Shown here piece by piece: positions 26,975 to 39,850 of a DNA stretch of 64,000 nucleotides (positions are counted from its first letter, which is position 1; every line of letters begins with the position of its first letter). A model generated the notes under the pieces. That model searched no databases, was not told the origin of the DNA, and saw only the letters and a list, made by a program, of their open reading frames with translations. The stretch is taken from contig NC_084886.1 in assembly GCF_958979055.1 (NCBI RefSeq), positions 40,857,654-40,921,653 on the forward strand. Direction: 5' to 3'. The stretch is from Alnus glutinosa (lineage: Eukaryota; Streptophyta; Magnoliopsida; Fagales; Betulaceae). The position numbers and the translations under genes are program-made.

Positions 26975-28110
26975 GTTTTTTTGATTCAAAGATCCCTTCC
27001 AATAAATCGGTCAAATGTCCAGGGTTACAAAGATTCCTTAATAAACTAAGTCAAAGGCACAAAGGGTAGAGTTTCATCCACCCAGGCAAAGTCAGATTTA
27101 GACCATAACAGACCACAGCTACTAAAAAATCTAGACAACAGAAAATGCCTCTATAGGACATAAACCTCTACTTGATCTAGGAGAGGACATACATTCAAAG
27201 CTATAAAATAGCTTTTACAGACCAGGTTATATCTTAAAAGAACAAAGCAGACTGCAAAGGAAAACAAACTACAAACAAAGAAACAGAAACACCTTCAATT
27301 GTACTGGTCAGAGGGGCCAAAACCAATTCCCCCACTTCCCCTTAATGCTCGACGGTTTGGGTGCACAAACTGCTAAAACACCGAAATAATTTCCATAAAA
27401 TCGGACGGTTTCAACACCGTAGCTTTTTCGAAAACCTCGGCCTGGGGCCCCTTGTGCAAGAGAGCGGTTACTGAAGAAACGCAACCGCTCATTCACCCAA
27501 ACCTCCATCCCATCAAAGATCCATTTGCCGTCGTCGCTGCAGGCTTCCATGGAGAAAACCTGTGCACCGATCAGCTCCATTGGTTCCAACAAATCCAATA
27601 GCCACATCCTGTAATAACTTCAGATCCAGCAAAACCAAGCAAAGCCGCCAAATCCTTGGAATTCATCGCTCTTCTAGATTTCACCGAAACACAAATCTTG
27701 ACTTTTTATGGAGACCCACTTTGATTCAACATCAACACTGGACTCCATGCATCAAATCGGGATCCTTCGTCAGTACGCCCCAACTAACCAATAGATGAAA
27801 GCACAACAAAAAAACATAAAAACAATTTCTTCATCCCAGAAACAGGACGAGAAAAAAAAACCCCCTCTGATTCAACATCGGCACTGGACTCCATGCATCA
27901 AATCGGGATCCTCCGTCAGTATGCCCCAACTAACCAATAGAAGAAGCACAACATAAAAACAATTTCTCCATCCCAGAAACAGGATGAGAAAAAAAAAAAC
28001 CCTCTCCTCCAAGGTGCTGAAGACGCCCTAGGATAGAAAGAACACCTACCGTAATCTAAATAAACGAAACCCTACCCTCCTCTACAACCAAAGCTTTCAT
28101 TTTCGCTCTC
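26975..28110 (-). mobile_element. Retroposon-like sequence, reverse orientation
   Basis: Begins after a short T-tract (about 26976-26981, tttttttgattcaaagatcc). It runs as GC-richer non-coding sequence resembling other antisense retroposons in this window. A 99-codon minus frame (27607-27308) includes FFSNRSLAQGAPGRGF, but I recognise no family. An internal 146-bp tandem duplication lies at 27723-28014. Boundaries are loose. Confidence 0.35.
27723..28014 (+). repeat. 146-bp tandem duplication
   Basis: Units start gattcaacatc at 27723 and 27869. They share ggactccatgcatcaaatcg, gccccaactaaccaata and acataaaaacaattt with few substitutions and small indels. High similarity suggests a recent duplication. 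Confidence 0.85.
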
Positions 28111-28353
28111 TTTATGCAAATAACCGCTACAAAGCTTTTTTTTTTAAGGATAATAGCAAGGTTTACTATTAAGTATTGTTTAGACAAATTAAACTTTGAA
28201 TAGTATTATGATGAAAAATCAACAAGTGCTCTCTAGTGAAAGGTCTTTTATTCCTTTTGTTCTCTCTCTGTGTCTTCTTCATTTTTCTTTATTTGGACAA
28301 ACCTTTTCTTTCTCTTTGTTTGCTCAGGCCTACTGCTTTCTTCCTTTTCAAGT

Positions 28354-30335
28354 ATGTCTTCTCCTTCGTTGAATATTCAGGCTTTGATTGCTAGTACTGC
28401 TGCGCTCAACTGCGATGATCTTTCTTCTCTGGAAACTGTTCCTTTAAACTACCCATAGCAGGATTCATTTTGTCTTATTGGTCGAATCTTGTCTCCTAAA
28501 CCTCCATCTGCCTACTGGGTGCATGAGATTTTGACGCAAGTTTGGAAGTTTGCTTGTCCATTTGAGGTTGTTGATTTGCCAAAGGAGAAATATCTTATCA
28601 AGCTTTCTCAACATTCTCATATGGATAAGATCCTGGATCAAGGTCTCTGGAACGTCAAGAGTTCCTTACTTATTTTGAAGACTTGGTCTTCGGAGCTCTC
28701 TTTTGATGAGGTGGAGCTCACCTTATGCCCCTTTTGGGTTCAAATTCATGGTTTGCCTCAACATAATATGAATGCCCAGAACGATGCACAAATCGGTAGT
28801 CATATTGGAATTCTATTAGATGTGGAACATGGGGATACTGTTTGCACTCATCATCTTCGGGTCAAGGTTAAGGTTGATACTTCAAAACCTTTGGCTCCTG
28901 GGTTTCTTTTCCCTCATCCTGGATGTTCTCCTGTTTGGGTTCAATTTTTGTATGAACGCTTGGCTGATTACTATGTGCTCTGTGGTCTGGTTGGTCATCG
29001 GCGAAATTTTTACCCTGCTCCTCCTCCTCAAGGCCCTGAAGATAAGTACGGCATTTTTCTGCGGGCCTTTGTTCTTTCGGGTCCATGCTCATTTTCGGCT
29101 CCTCATTTGGCTATTCAGGCGCCTCCTATGCCTCCTGTGCTTTCTGCTTCTCCGGTGCTCTTCACAAACTATGACACGGTTAGTCACCGACCTTTGCAGA
29201 GCAAGCTTATTCCGCAAGTTTCGGTTGTGGATGTCTCTGGTTCTGGGCCCTCTGCCTCACCGATCAAAACGAGCCATGTGCCCCCTCTAAATTCCTATTT
29301 GCCTACACTTGGTTCTGGACGTGCCACGTCGGTGTATGGGTTGGATCCCTCGCCCTTAGTGTCTGACAGAGGTAAGGGTTTTTGTTCTGATGCTGATTTT
29401 TCTGAACTATCTTATTTGGACCCTAGTCTTTATCCACCTTCTTGGGCCTTATCGGTTATCCTATCCTTCCCTCTTTCCTCTCACACTCGGTTCTTTGGCC
29501 CCTTTCCTTCTTATCCTTTTAGCCCATCAACATTTCCTGATAGCCCAACTGCTTCTTTTCCCCCTAGGCCTTTTCAAGTTTTAAATGACCCATCTCCTTT
29601 TTCTCACTCTCTCCCAGCCCACTCTTTTACCCCTCATGTTTATACCCCTATCCCCCGACCCAAACACGAGCCCTCTGGATCTATCCCCTCCCTAGCTCGC
29701 TCTCACCCTTGTCCACCTAAGACTCCAACTGGTCCAGTTCATGGTTTAGTCCCCTCCTCTGGGTCCTCTTCTGGTTGTGTTCCTGCAATCTCCGGCCAGA
29801 AGTGGGTGTTTGTAGATGAGTTTGTGCAGTTCTTCCCAAGCCGTGCTTCTGTTTCTTTTGGTCAGAATCGTGATCCTGGCCCTGGGGCTGCTGAGATGCC
29901 ATCTCCCCCCTGAAGCGACGTCTCTCTCCTCCGGCTAGTCCTCCAATGAGTCTTCAAGCTCGTATGGATTTGGCTGCTTCATCTCTGACAGCTCTTCGGC
30001 ATTCTGCTCCAGCTACGGTGAGTTTGCCTCTGATTTTGGAAGTCTCTGTGGCTCGCTCTGTTTCTCCCATCTGCATGGCAAATAGCCCCCTGGCTCCGAT
30101 TTCTCATTCTTCTATTAGTGTTGTTTCTTCACCGAAATCTTTGGCTCCTATGGGGGTTCTTTCTTCAACTATGGTTTCTCCAGTTGTTGCTCGCAAAGTC
30201 CATAAGGTGGCACGGAAGGCCCGCAGTGTTACTCAATTTGTGTTACTTGATGATACTAATCTTGGTGCAGGCTCTGTTCCTGCTAGCTCCACTTCAGAGG
30301 CGGCTGGTTCAACCATGCCCCCTCCAGTCCCATGA
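28354..30335 (+). pseudogene. LINE ORF1 (DUF4283-type, degenerate zinc knuckle)
   Basis: RNA-binding ORF1 of the LINE. The ATG at 28354 is followed in frame by one amber stop at 28456-28458. The frame then continues as PPSAYWVHEILTQVWKF and LIKLSQHSHMDKILDQGLW (DUF4283-like). The knuckle-like YYVLCGLVGHRRNFYP (about 28969-29016) has a Cys and His but lacks a full CCHC set. A Pro/Ser-rich tail follows. A frameshift near 29905 moves the reading to 29914-30335, which ends at TGA 30333-30335. One stop and one frameshift separate it from an intact frame of about 660 codons. Confidence 0.75.
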
Positions 30336-33300
30336 TTCTACTTTCCTGGAATTATAAAGGTCTAGCTCAATCCTCTACAATTTGTGCACTACGAGCTATT
30401 ATCAGGAGTAATCACCCTAATATCATCTTTTTGTCAGAGACTAAAACTAACTTGGTTAGCTCTATTTTGTTTCAGCTAGGTTACTCTTTATTTGTCCAGG
30501 CTCCTTCCTCTAGTTCTAGAGGAGGACTTTTGCTTGCTTGGCACTCTGATATTAAGCTTACTAGTTTGTTTGTTTCTCATAATCTAATATGTGTTCACTT
30601 CTTCTCTAATTCTCCTGATGTGAAATGTTTGATTTCCTTTGTTTATAGACCTCCTTATCAAAAAAGTGGTTTTGATTTTTTGTCACAGCTTGCTGATTTT
30701 GGTTTTGATTGCTCGGTCCCTTGGCTTTGTATTGGTGATTTTAATTCTATTACTTCTTCTATGGATAAATTGGGTGGCCAGCCTTTCAATGGTTTATCTC
30801 AAAATGATTTTAGACAATTTATGAACTCTTTTGGTATGATAGACTTGGGTTTTTCTGGCAATCCTTATACTTGGTCTAATCATCGTCAAGGTCATGATTT
30901 GATTAAGGAACGCTTGGATCGTGGTATCGTTTCTAGTACTTGGTTGCATGCTTTCCCTGCCATCTCGGTTACTCATTTACCATATTACACTTCGGATCAT
31001 AATCATTTACTTCTCGATACTGCTATTCCTTCTCCTTCCCTCTCGAGACCTTTTAGGTTTGAAGAATTTTAGACTCGTGATCCTACTTGTGGTATTGTGA
31101 TTAATGAGGCTTGGTCTACTGTTGTTTATGGTCCCTTTTCTTTTTGTTTGGCTCAAAAACTCAAAATCACTAAAAAGGCTATTAAATATTGGAATAAGTA
31201 TCATTTTGGCGATATTAGGAGTAAGTTGGATTTCACTCTCCTTTTACTTGATATTACCCAACAAGCTTCTCCTTCTGATTATAATTTATCTTTAGAGCTT
31301 CATCTCAAGTCTTTGATTAATGAATATCTTATTCAAGAAGAATCTCTTTGGAAATCTAAATCTACAGAACTTTGGCTCACCTGTAAGGATCTTAATACTA
31401 GGTTTTTTCACACTAGTACTTTAATTCGTCGTAGGAGAAATGCCATTGATCTTCTACACATTTCACATGATGGTTGGCTTTCTGATCGGACTGATATTGG
31501 TGGTTGTTTTGTTTCTCACTTCAAAGATATTTTTACTTCTTCTACTCCTACTATTTTTGAGGAACTTCTAGATCTGTTTCAATGCTCTATTTCTGATGCT
31601 GATAATGTCATGCTATGTTCTATTCCTTCTTAATTTGAAATTTATGATTCTCTGGCTAGTCTTGGTGTCTCTAAAGCACCTGGTCCTGATGGTTTTACTG
31701 CTCTTTTTTACATGAAATATTGAGATTGTATTAAAGATACTGTTCTACAGGCTATATGGAATTTTTTTCAAGCATAATCAGCTTTTAAAGGAGCAGAATC
31801 ATACTTTTATAGCTCTTATCCCTAAAAAGATTGGAGCTTATATTGTTCATCACTATCGTCCTATTAGTCTCTATAACATTATTTACAAGATTATTTCCAA
31901 GCTACTGGATAATAGGCTCAAGCCTCTTCTGTCTAATATTATTTCTCCTTTTCAAACAACTTTTGTTCCTGACCGTCATATACAGGACAATTCTATCTTG
32001 GCGCATGAGATGTTCCATACTCTTAAATCTAAGCGTGGCAAAGGCGGTCTTATGGCTGTTAATATTGATATGAAAAAGACTTTTGACAAAATGGAATGGA
32101 ATTTTTTATTGGTTATTCTTCAGAAGCTTGGCTTTCATGAAAAATGGATTAACTGGATCCAGTTGTGTATTACTACTTCTTCATTTTCGGTTCTGCTCAA
32201 TGGTAGTCCTTTTGGCTTATTTTCCCCCTCTTGGGGTTTGCGGCAAGGTGATCCACTATCTCCCTTTCTCTTTATTATTGGGACTGAAGTTATTTCCCGT
32301 CTATTCTATAGAAGTCTTCGTGGTTTTAAAATTGCTCATTCCTGTGGTCCTTTAAGCCATTTGTTGTTTGCTGATGATTTGATTATTTTTACAACTGCAA
32401 CTGCTAGTGAAGCTTCTATTATTTAGACTTGCTTGGATAAGTATAGTCATTGGTCTGGGCAAACTATTAATGTCACAAAGTCTAATCTCCTTTTTAGTAA
32501 GAATACTACTACTGCTATGATCTCTGCTATCCAGACTATTCTTCCTTATACTAGCACCCCTGCTACTGCTCGACATCTTGGACTTCCTATGTTATTTGGT
32601 AAATCCAAAATGGCTACTTTTTCGGATATTTTGGATAAAGTACAAGGGAAAATTGAAAGCTGGCATTCTAAAACTCTATCACAAGTAGAGAAAACGGTTT
32701 TGGTTAAGGTGGTGGCTTCTGCTATTCTCTCTTCTGTGATGAGTACCTTTTTTCTTCCAAATGGACTTTGTCATCAGTTGGATAGAGCTTTCAAAAAAAT
32801 TTAGTGGGAATTTCCAAAGGACAAATCTCGAAATCTCTCCCTCAAATCTTGGAAGTCTCTGTGTTTGCCTAAGGATCAAGGTGGTTTGGGTTTCCGTCTT
32901 ATGAAAGATGTTAATTTTTCTCTTATCTCTAAACTTGGCTGGAAGTTATTATCACATCATGATTGCCTCTGGGTTTCTCTCTTCAGGAAGAAGTATATTA
33001 AATATGCTAATATCTTATCTACTCCTCTTTCTTCTGGATCCTAGATTTGGAATGGCATTAGATCTACTGTGTCTTTTCTCTCTTCTGGAGCATTCCTCAT
33101 TTTAATTCACAGCTTTCTATTTGGTATTCTCCTTGGGTTCCTACTTTACTCAAAGTTATACCTAAGCCTTGTTTGCCCTCTTTTAGCTCTTCTTATGCTT
33201 TAGCCATTGCAAATCTTATCCATTCTTCCTCTTTGACTTGGAGGCAGAGCTTATTGCAGTTTCTTTTTACGCCTTCCACTGTCTCTGAAATTATGAAAAT

Positions 33301-34371
33301 TAGACTTCACCCTTTGTCTGATTCCATTCTTTGGACTCCTTCTACTACAGGTATTTTTTCCACAAAATCAGCTCATCACCGTCTCTCTTCCTGCATTTCC
33401 TTCTTTCCCCTCCCCTCTTTCCAAAGTTTGATGGAAAGCTCTTTGGAAGCTTAATTTAAATCATTAAAGTTTTTCTTGTGGAAAATGGTTTGGAATATTA
33501 TTCCTACTAAAGTGCGTATCTCCCTTTCCATTCCAAATTCTATCTATGATACTACTTGCTCTTTGTGTTCCTATCCAGTGGATTCTCTCTCTCTCTCTAT
33601 CATCTTTTCTTTACTCATCATGTTGCTCGCATTGTTTGGCAACAATCTTTTTGGTCTTTAGATGCTATTGCTTTACCTGTTGCTAATATGATTGATTGGA
33701 TTCAGCTTATACTTAATCCTTGTATTATTAGTATTCTTGACTCAGATATTCATCTATTTCAAATATTTGCTGCCATTGCTTGTGATAGTATTTGGTTTGC
33801 ACATAATAAAGCTCATCATGATAATATTGTTCCAAATGCTCTTGTCCTATCTGCTACTATTAACAGGACTGTTTTGGAACATCATTCTACATGGGTTTCA
33901 CGGCGCCCACAGCCTCCTGCTCTTTGGCTGAAACCTTGTGCTCCTTTTTTAAAGATTAATTATGAAACTGCTATAAGGGATTCTTTTTCTGCTCAGGCCG
34001 CAATTTGTCGAGATTCTTCTGGTTCTATTATACAGTGCTCTTCTATTATCAGTCCTCCTTGCACAGCTATTTATGGGGAAGCTTCTGTTGCACTATTGGT
34101 TGTTCGTCTGGCTTTATCTTTACAACTCTCTTCTTTTGTTTTAGAAGGTGATTCTATTTTGGCTCTTCAAAAACCATAACATACAAAAGACTAGCATATT
34201 GCTCCTATCATCTCTGAAACTCTATTCATAATTCCTCTTCCATCTACTTGACTGGCTAGTCATATTAACCGAAGTGCAAACTTCTGTGCTCATCATGTGG
34301 CAAATTGGACCGCAACTAAAAGTTATTTTGACTGCATTCCCACTCTTTCTTCTACTTTTTTAGTTCCTTAA
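30332..34371 (+). pseudogene. LINE ORF2 (endonuclease, reverse transcriptase, RNase H)
   Basis: Starts at 30332, overlapping the ORF1 stop. The apurinic endonuclease domain (30332-31000) reads MILLSWNYKGL, IIFLSETKTN, CIGDFNSI and YTSDHNHLLL. An amber stop at 31070-31072 falls where Trp is expected (TGG to TAG). The reverse transcriptase (about 31650-32800) contains SKAPGPDGF, VNIDMKKTFDKMEW, GLRQGDPLSPFLF and the catalytic FADD. A zinc-finger-like segment lies near 33476-33600. The RNase H domain (33950-34170) reads KINYETAIRDSF. Further stops lie at 31631, 31721, 32424, 32802 and elsewhere. All catalytic boxes are recognisable although the frame is closed. Confidence 0.85.
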
Positions 34372-34426
34372 TTTGTTGTTCTTTCCTTTTACTTAAAAAA
34401 AAAAAAAAAAAACTTTGAATAGTATT

Positions 34427-35865
34427 GTGGAAAGTGCTGAGCAGGGATCTTATCTCTAACTTAACCGCCGGCCCACCATGAAACAAACTGACCCCGCTAC
34501 CAACCATGCAAATAACGACGCACTACCACGTAACACGTTTACTTAAAATGATGAGACACATTCAACTACAAACGAAAGGAAAGGAAAAGGCCGCGTGGCC
34601 AGTTTGGGGAGGATTCTTTTGGGACGCGTCGAACGTTTGTGTTGGTCTAAATAGTTGACATGAATTTGGACGCTGAGTGTGACAAAAGGCAACTAATTGC
34701 TTCGATATATATATATATATACATAAATCAAATCCCACTTACGTGACATCTTTTTCTTTGTTGGCTCTAATAAGCCTCCCATTCTTTCTTTTGCTATACA
34801 TGTGTCAATCGATTGATCCACCGCGTGAAAAAGGTTGTACCCAATTTGTGCCCCTCTCGCCCAACCTGAAATGACCTTTTTTCTGTGCCAAGCAACATCT
34901 TTCCATTATTGCCTATTCCGTGTTGCCAACAAACACCATTCTTCTATGGATTTATTCATCCACTCCACCATAAAAAAGACAAGAAAAAGCAATAGAAGCG
35001 TTATTCTCTCACTTAAAATAATGCTAGCCAACTTCTTGTTAATTTATCACGTATTTTAAAAGCTTAAGCCGATAAGAAGAGATGTCATTCCCTCATGTAC
35101 GGGTTCAAGCTCTCCTTTAGTTGGTGAGACCCAACTCGTGAAATATTTCATTGAAATAAAAGGTGAATGATGAAATCAGAATTTGAACTCTTGAACTCTA
35201 GCTCTAATATCATATTAAATCACTACCTATCTCAAAAGCTTATAATCTAACATGCAGTACAGGTACATAACAATAGCTGATTGCCTCATTAATCAAAAGT
35301 AATAGTTCATAGAATGCACGTAATTAAGGTAGCTATCAGGGTACTTATTTTGAACGCCGAATTATTGAGGAAAGTCGGCAGAGATATTGAAAGAAGTAGG
35401 TCAGACTTGTGTTAGGCCTGTATCTGAATATTCACCTGATTTATACCTCCAATACCTAAAATGCAAACGTATGGCAATATGCCAATATATATCTTTTCAA
35501 TCCACAATCATCGGGCAGTATTTATTCCAAAATTGACATGACTTTTAGGCAATGCGGCTGCAAGGACTTTCAGAACAAAGAAGAACTGGATTGTCAAGCA
35601 ATTCACACCTGATCAATAAATCGAACAAAAAGCAGAGGCATCAACAGCTTTTGTTTTCACACGCTAATGCTTTTGCTATTAGAGTATAATTGAAACCCTT
35701 GTTTCTTTTTAACTAGTTGGTTTGATGTAATCTGGATTGGCTAGCTTACATTTCTATGCTGACACTACTATTATACATAAAATGAAACATGAAAGATAGA
35801 TAATACAGATTTGTTTTGTACATTGTTGGGGGGAGTGAGACCTGAACCCCACTTTCTAAATTTTC
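34427..35865. other. Intergenic, 3' side of DXS
   Basis: No gene recognised. A repeat-like block at about 35055-35245 begins aaaagcttaagccgataag and ends atctcaaaagctta, resembling a dispersed plant repeat. A TA tract lies near 34706. The last part is the 3' flank of DXS. Confidence 0.4.
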
Positions 35866-38800
35866 TTATGACATGATCTCCAGCGCCTCTCTTGTTTGTC
35901 CCAGTATATTGAACACTGTTGCTGCAATATGAGATGGTGTAAGACCAGCTTCAGCCAGTTGGTCGGCAGGCGATCCATGGTCAATGTACCGATCAGGCAG
36001 TACCAAAGGTCTCCACTGCAAAGGTATTATTAGGGGGGCACACAGAGAATTATCAGAAGCTAAGTTCAATTGTAAGTCCAGAGAAAAAAACATAATTTGG
36101 TGTTTCAATCAATTTCTACAATATGTGTTTAGATTCATACCTTTAGTTTTCCATCAAGAAGGCCATCAAGGGCCAGGAACTGAACAACATGAGACCCAAA
36201 TCCCCCAATTGATCCTTCTTCAACTGTAATTAAGAACTCATGTGATTTTGCAAGGCTGCGAATTAGGGCACGATCCAATGGCTTGCAAAAGCGCGCATCT
36301 GCAACCGTTAGACTTAAGCCATGGGATTCCACTAAAGATGCTGCAGCCAAACAGCTCTGAACCGCTGTTCCATAGCCCAAGAGTGCCACTCTTTCCCCCT
36401 CTATCAGTATCCTGCCCTTTCCAACCTGTAAGAAAATGGCCAGCCATTTCCAATTTTTTCAGATGATGTGCATTGAAATATTTCTTCACTATTGAGACAG
36501 CATAAACTCAGTTGAAAGTTACCTCAAGAGGAATGCCTTTATTCCCTGGCGGTAGCTCAACACCAAACCCATTCCCTCTCGGGTATCGGAAACAACTGGG
36601 CCGATCATCTATTGCAGCAGAAGTGGCAACCATGTGAAAGAGCTCTGCCTCATCAGAAGGAGCCATGACCACCATGTTGGGGAGGCAGGCCATAAATGTG
36701 ACATCAAAAGACCCACAGTGTGTGGGACCATCTGCTCCAACAAGCCCAGCTCTGTCCATTGCAAATCTCACAGGCAACTTCTGCAGATCCACGTCATGTA
36801 CTACCTGTGTATGAATACACAGCATAAATTTTTTATAATCTGATCGTAAGTTTGAATTAGCATAACGAGTTAGTACTACTATCACCAATGTCATTATATC
36901 AAGTTCTCAACAGAACAATGATAAGAAAAAAAGGCAAAGAAGTTATGTGGCTTGCCTGGTCATAAGCCCTCTGAATGAAAGATGAGTAAATTGCACAGAA
37001 AGGTTTAAGGCCTTCACAGGCCAGACCTGCAGCAAAAGTAACGGCATGCTGCTCTGCTATCCCAACATCAAAGCATCTTGTTGGGAAACGGCGAAGGAAG
37101 AGATTCAAGCCTGTTCCACCTCCCATTGCAGCATGGATTGCAACAACACCTTTGTCTGCTTCTGCTTCTGCAATCAGAGCTTCCGCAAAGTATGTTGTGT
37201 AAGACTGTGTAGGAGCCTTGGATTTGAATTGCTTCCCAGTTGCTGGATCAAATTTGGTCACTCCTGCAAAAGCAGAACCAAGGATATTCATTTGCTAGGC
37301 AAGAAAACTCACTCTTATGTCACTATTATACACGAAAAGTCTTTTATAAAGCATTTAAAGGAGGTCACTTTTGCTTTGCATAGAATTTGAAATAAACAAC
37401 TTTTTATATATTTTTTTTTATTTTTTGGTACTTCCAAGTCTGTTCCTATCAAGTAAGAACAACAAGTGACACTTTGTGCACTCAAATGCTAAGAAAATCC
37501 CCATAAAAAACAATGCCAAAAAAATGAAATCAAAAAGATATCAGGTTTAATGTAAATACCCAGATCCTCAGCCAACCCCCTTGTTCATGATTAAAAAAAT
37601 TATCGTGAATTTTTTGTTCTGTATTTACCATGATACTTGTCTGCTGCTTTCTCTGCATATGGGTATCCCCTGCCTTTCTCAGTGACAACATGGATCAGAA
37701 CCGGACCTGTTGAATTGGTACTTTTCACCTCTTTGAGAATGGCAACAACATCATCTATGTTGTGACCATCAACAGGACCTATATAATATAATCCAAGCTC
37801 TTCAAATAGTGTTGATCCAGAACCACTGATCATTCCACGAGCATATTCATCAACTTTAGCAGCAAGTTCATGCATGGGACCACCAATTTGTTTTGTAACT
37901 CCCTGCAACAATCTCAGTCAAAATAAAAGTAATCTCAGTTTCAATCAGATATTATGATTCAAAGTGCTTTCTTTGTTGTTGCTCATGTTTATTTCTGTGT
38001 ACCTTGGCAACCTCTCTTAATTCTCTGAGAGGCCTGTTAGATTGCAACCTACTGAGAGCACTGCTCAAAGCTCCTACAGGTGGTATGGGCCCATCTAGAT
38101 TAGCAGTAGGTAAAGAAACCTGTTTATTGTCATTAAGAATGACAATCATATCAGAATCAAGGTACCCTGCATTATTCATGGCTTCATAAGCTTGCCCAGC
38201 TGTCATGGCACCATCACCTATAACAGCAACAACATTATTCTTTCTTCCCTTTAGATCCCTCCCTACAGCCATTCCTGTTTGCCCAATAACATATCAAAAG
38301 TTAAAACCAAGAACAGACCAAACTTTATGCTCTCTCAATTGCAATTGAGATTGAGAGATCAGCAAGCATTCACAGTCAATTGGTTTGTATTTTCAAGGAA
38401 AAGGTGGGGTAATTTTATGAAGGAAGTTAGCACGTCATATCATGAAGAAGCTTCATGATATCAGTTCACGAGGTATGTAAAACATTCAGCATCCCACAAA
38501 TAACCATAAAAAACAAACATTAAAAGAAGCCACTTTTCTTCATTTTGAAGAATCATATAATTGTTGTCACAACTTACAATAAGATAAACACAGCCATAAA
38601 CTGGAACATATCCAGCTCAGTTAAACTTAATGTTCTAATACTAGTATTTTTTCAATTGAACTTAATGCATTCTAAAACTTAATTGGAGCAGAACAAAGAA
38701 TTACCAAGTCCTGCAGAGATGGTGGTAGAACTGTGACCCGTGCCAAAGCAATCATATTCACTCTCCGAGCGCTTTGTGAACCCTGATAACCCATTTGTCT

Positions 38801-39701
38801 GCCTTATAGTGTGCATCTTATCTCTTCTTCCAGTCAGGATCTTGTGTGGGTAAGACTGCAAATAAGTAAAAGGTACAATAAAATTTATATTTAGTGTTTT
38901 TGCTAGGATAAACAAGTTTGCTCAACGAAAGCTACGACAAAGAAGAACCTAAGAAAGGTGAGGTTGGTACCTGGTGACCAACATCCCATAATATCTTATC
39001 TTGAGGGGCGTTAAAGACATAATGAAGAGCCACGGTGAGCTCGACAACACCAAGACTCGAGCCTAGGTGACCTCCAGTTTTAGAAACATTAAAGATGACA
39101 TCAGACCGCAGTTCATCCGCGAGTTGTTTCAGCTCCTGCATCAAGGATTTGTATGAAGATTTAGATACGTTCTATACAAATAAAGGAAGCTCCTCTTGGA
39201 ATGAATTTCTACTAGCCATATGCTTGCGGTTTTGTACCTTAATTGATAGATTTTTCATGTGAATTGGATAGTTTATGGTGTCCAAGAGAGGAGTTGGTGG
39301 TCTCTGTGAATGATACTCCTCCCTCTCTGATAGTGACGCACAAACCCCAGCTGGCCTTTTCCTGACATGTACCTAATCGGAACAAAACAACCAGTTGTTT
39401 TATGCGTATGTTGTTTACAAACTTGAAAATAACTGAAATTCCAAATCAAACAACATAAAAAGAGAGAAAAACTCAATCTTTGACGAAATGAATAAGACCC
39501 AGTTTTCCTAACACAGTTCAGCACAACACGGGTGTTCTTTCAAACATGTAATGAGCGTATTTACTCTGATACATAATTTCGCACCTGACTGAGCTTGTGC
39601 TGAGATGGGCACAGCAGATCCATTCCCCATGAGGATTTTTGGGAACCAGAAGCTGTCGCCCGGTTGACATGGGCAGGAAATGAAAATGCAGAGAGAGCCA
39701 T
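35866..39701 (-). CDS. DXS1: 1-deoxy-D-xylulose-5-phosphate synthase (type 1)
   Basis: First, rate-controlling step of the plastid MEP pathway: pyruvate plus glyceraldehyde-3-phosphate to 1-deoxyxylulose 5-phosphate, using thiamine diphosphate. Ten exons join in frame to 712 residues: 39701-39585, 39372-39238, 39135-38971, 38855-38705, 38274-38003, 37902-37629, 37263-36956, 36804-36523, 36425-36141 and 36015-35866. Residues 1 to ~55 are a Ser-rich plastid transit peptide. Key sites: [10 protein letters not shown], the thiamine motif [18 protein letters not shown] (209-226), the catalytic Glu in GIAEQHAVT (about 442) and transketolase motif DRAG (491-494). Length and motifs indicate a functional enzyme. 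The first residues resemble housekeeping (type 1) DXS. Intron 7 has a GC donor (CAG|GCAAGC at 36955-36954). Confidence 0.97.
36954..36955 (-). other. Non-canonical GC splice donor, DXS intron 7
   Basis: On the minus strand the exon ends ...GCTTATGACCAG and the intron begins GCAAGC. The next exon resumes GTAGTACATGAC after a CAG acceptor, keeping the conserved [12 protein letters not shown] junction in frame. No GT in the area would preserve the protein. GC-AG introns are a known minority class, usually with an otherwise strong donor, as here. Confidence 0.85.
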
Positions 39702-39850
39702 TGCACCTATAACAAGAACAAGAACAGAGTAGAGAGCTCAAGAAGCTCAAAGTATATATAGAAGATGACCCAGAAAAGAAAATAAGCTACATATCACTTT
39801 CTGACACAGAGAGAGAGAGAGAGAGAGAGTGTGGAAAAACTAATTAGTGC
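39702..39850 (-). promoter_or_regulatory. DXS 5' leader with (GA)n tract
   Basis: Upstream of the DXS start codon, the plus strand carries a GA microsatellite at about 39807-39829 (CT on the coding strand). This is typical of a plant 5' leader or core-promoter Y-patch. A TATA-like tatatata occurs near 39753-39760. The transcription start is inferred. Confidence 0.4.

Larger units (their letters stand above)
28191..34426 (+). mobile_element. Near full-length L1-type LINE with 17-bp target duplication
   Basis: Bounded by the perfect direct repeat aaactttgaatagtatt (28191-28207 and 34410-34426). The right copy directly follows an A-tract (about 34395-34411). The 6.2-kb body contains ORF1 (28354-30335) and ORF2 (30332-34371), which overlap by ATGA, as in translation by reinitiation. 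ORF2 carries endonuclease, reverse transcriptase, zinc-finger and RNase H domains, the plant L1 order. It is disabled by several stop codons and frameshifts. It has a clean duplication and complete ends, so insertion was probably recent. Confidence 0.92.

Noticed and set aside
26635..27014. Minus-strand frames with long Ser-Leu repeats
   Set aside because: They are translations of CT/GA microsatellites and have no protein-like composition outside the repeats.
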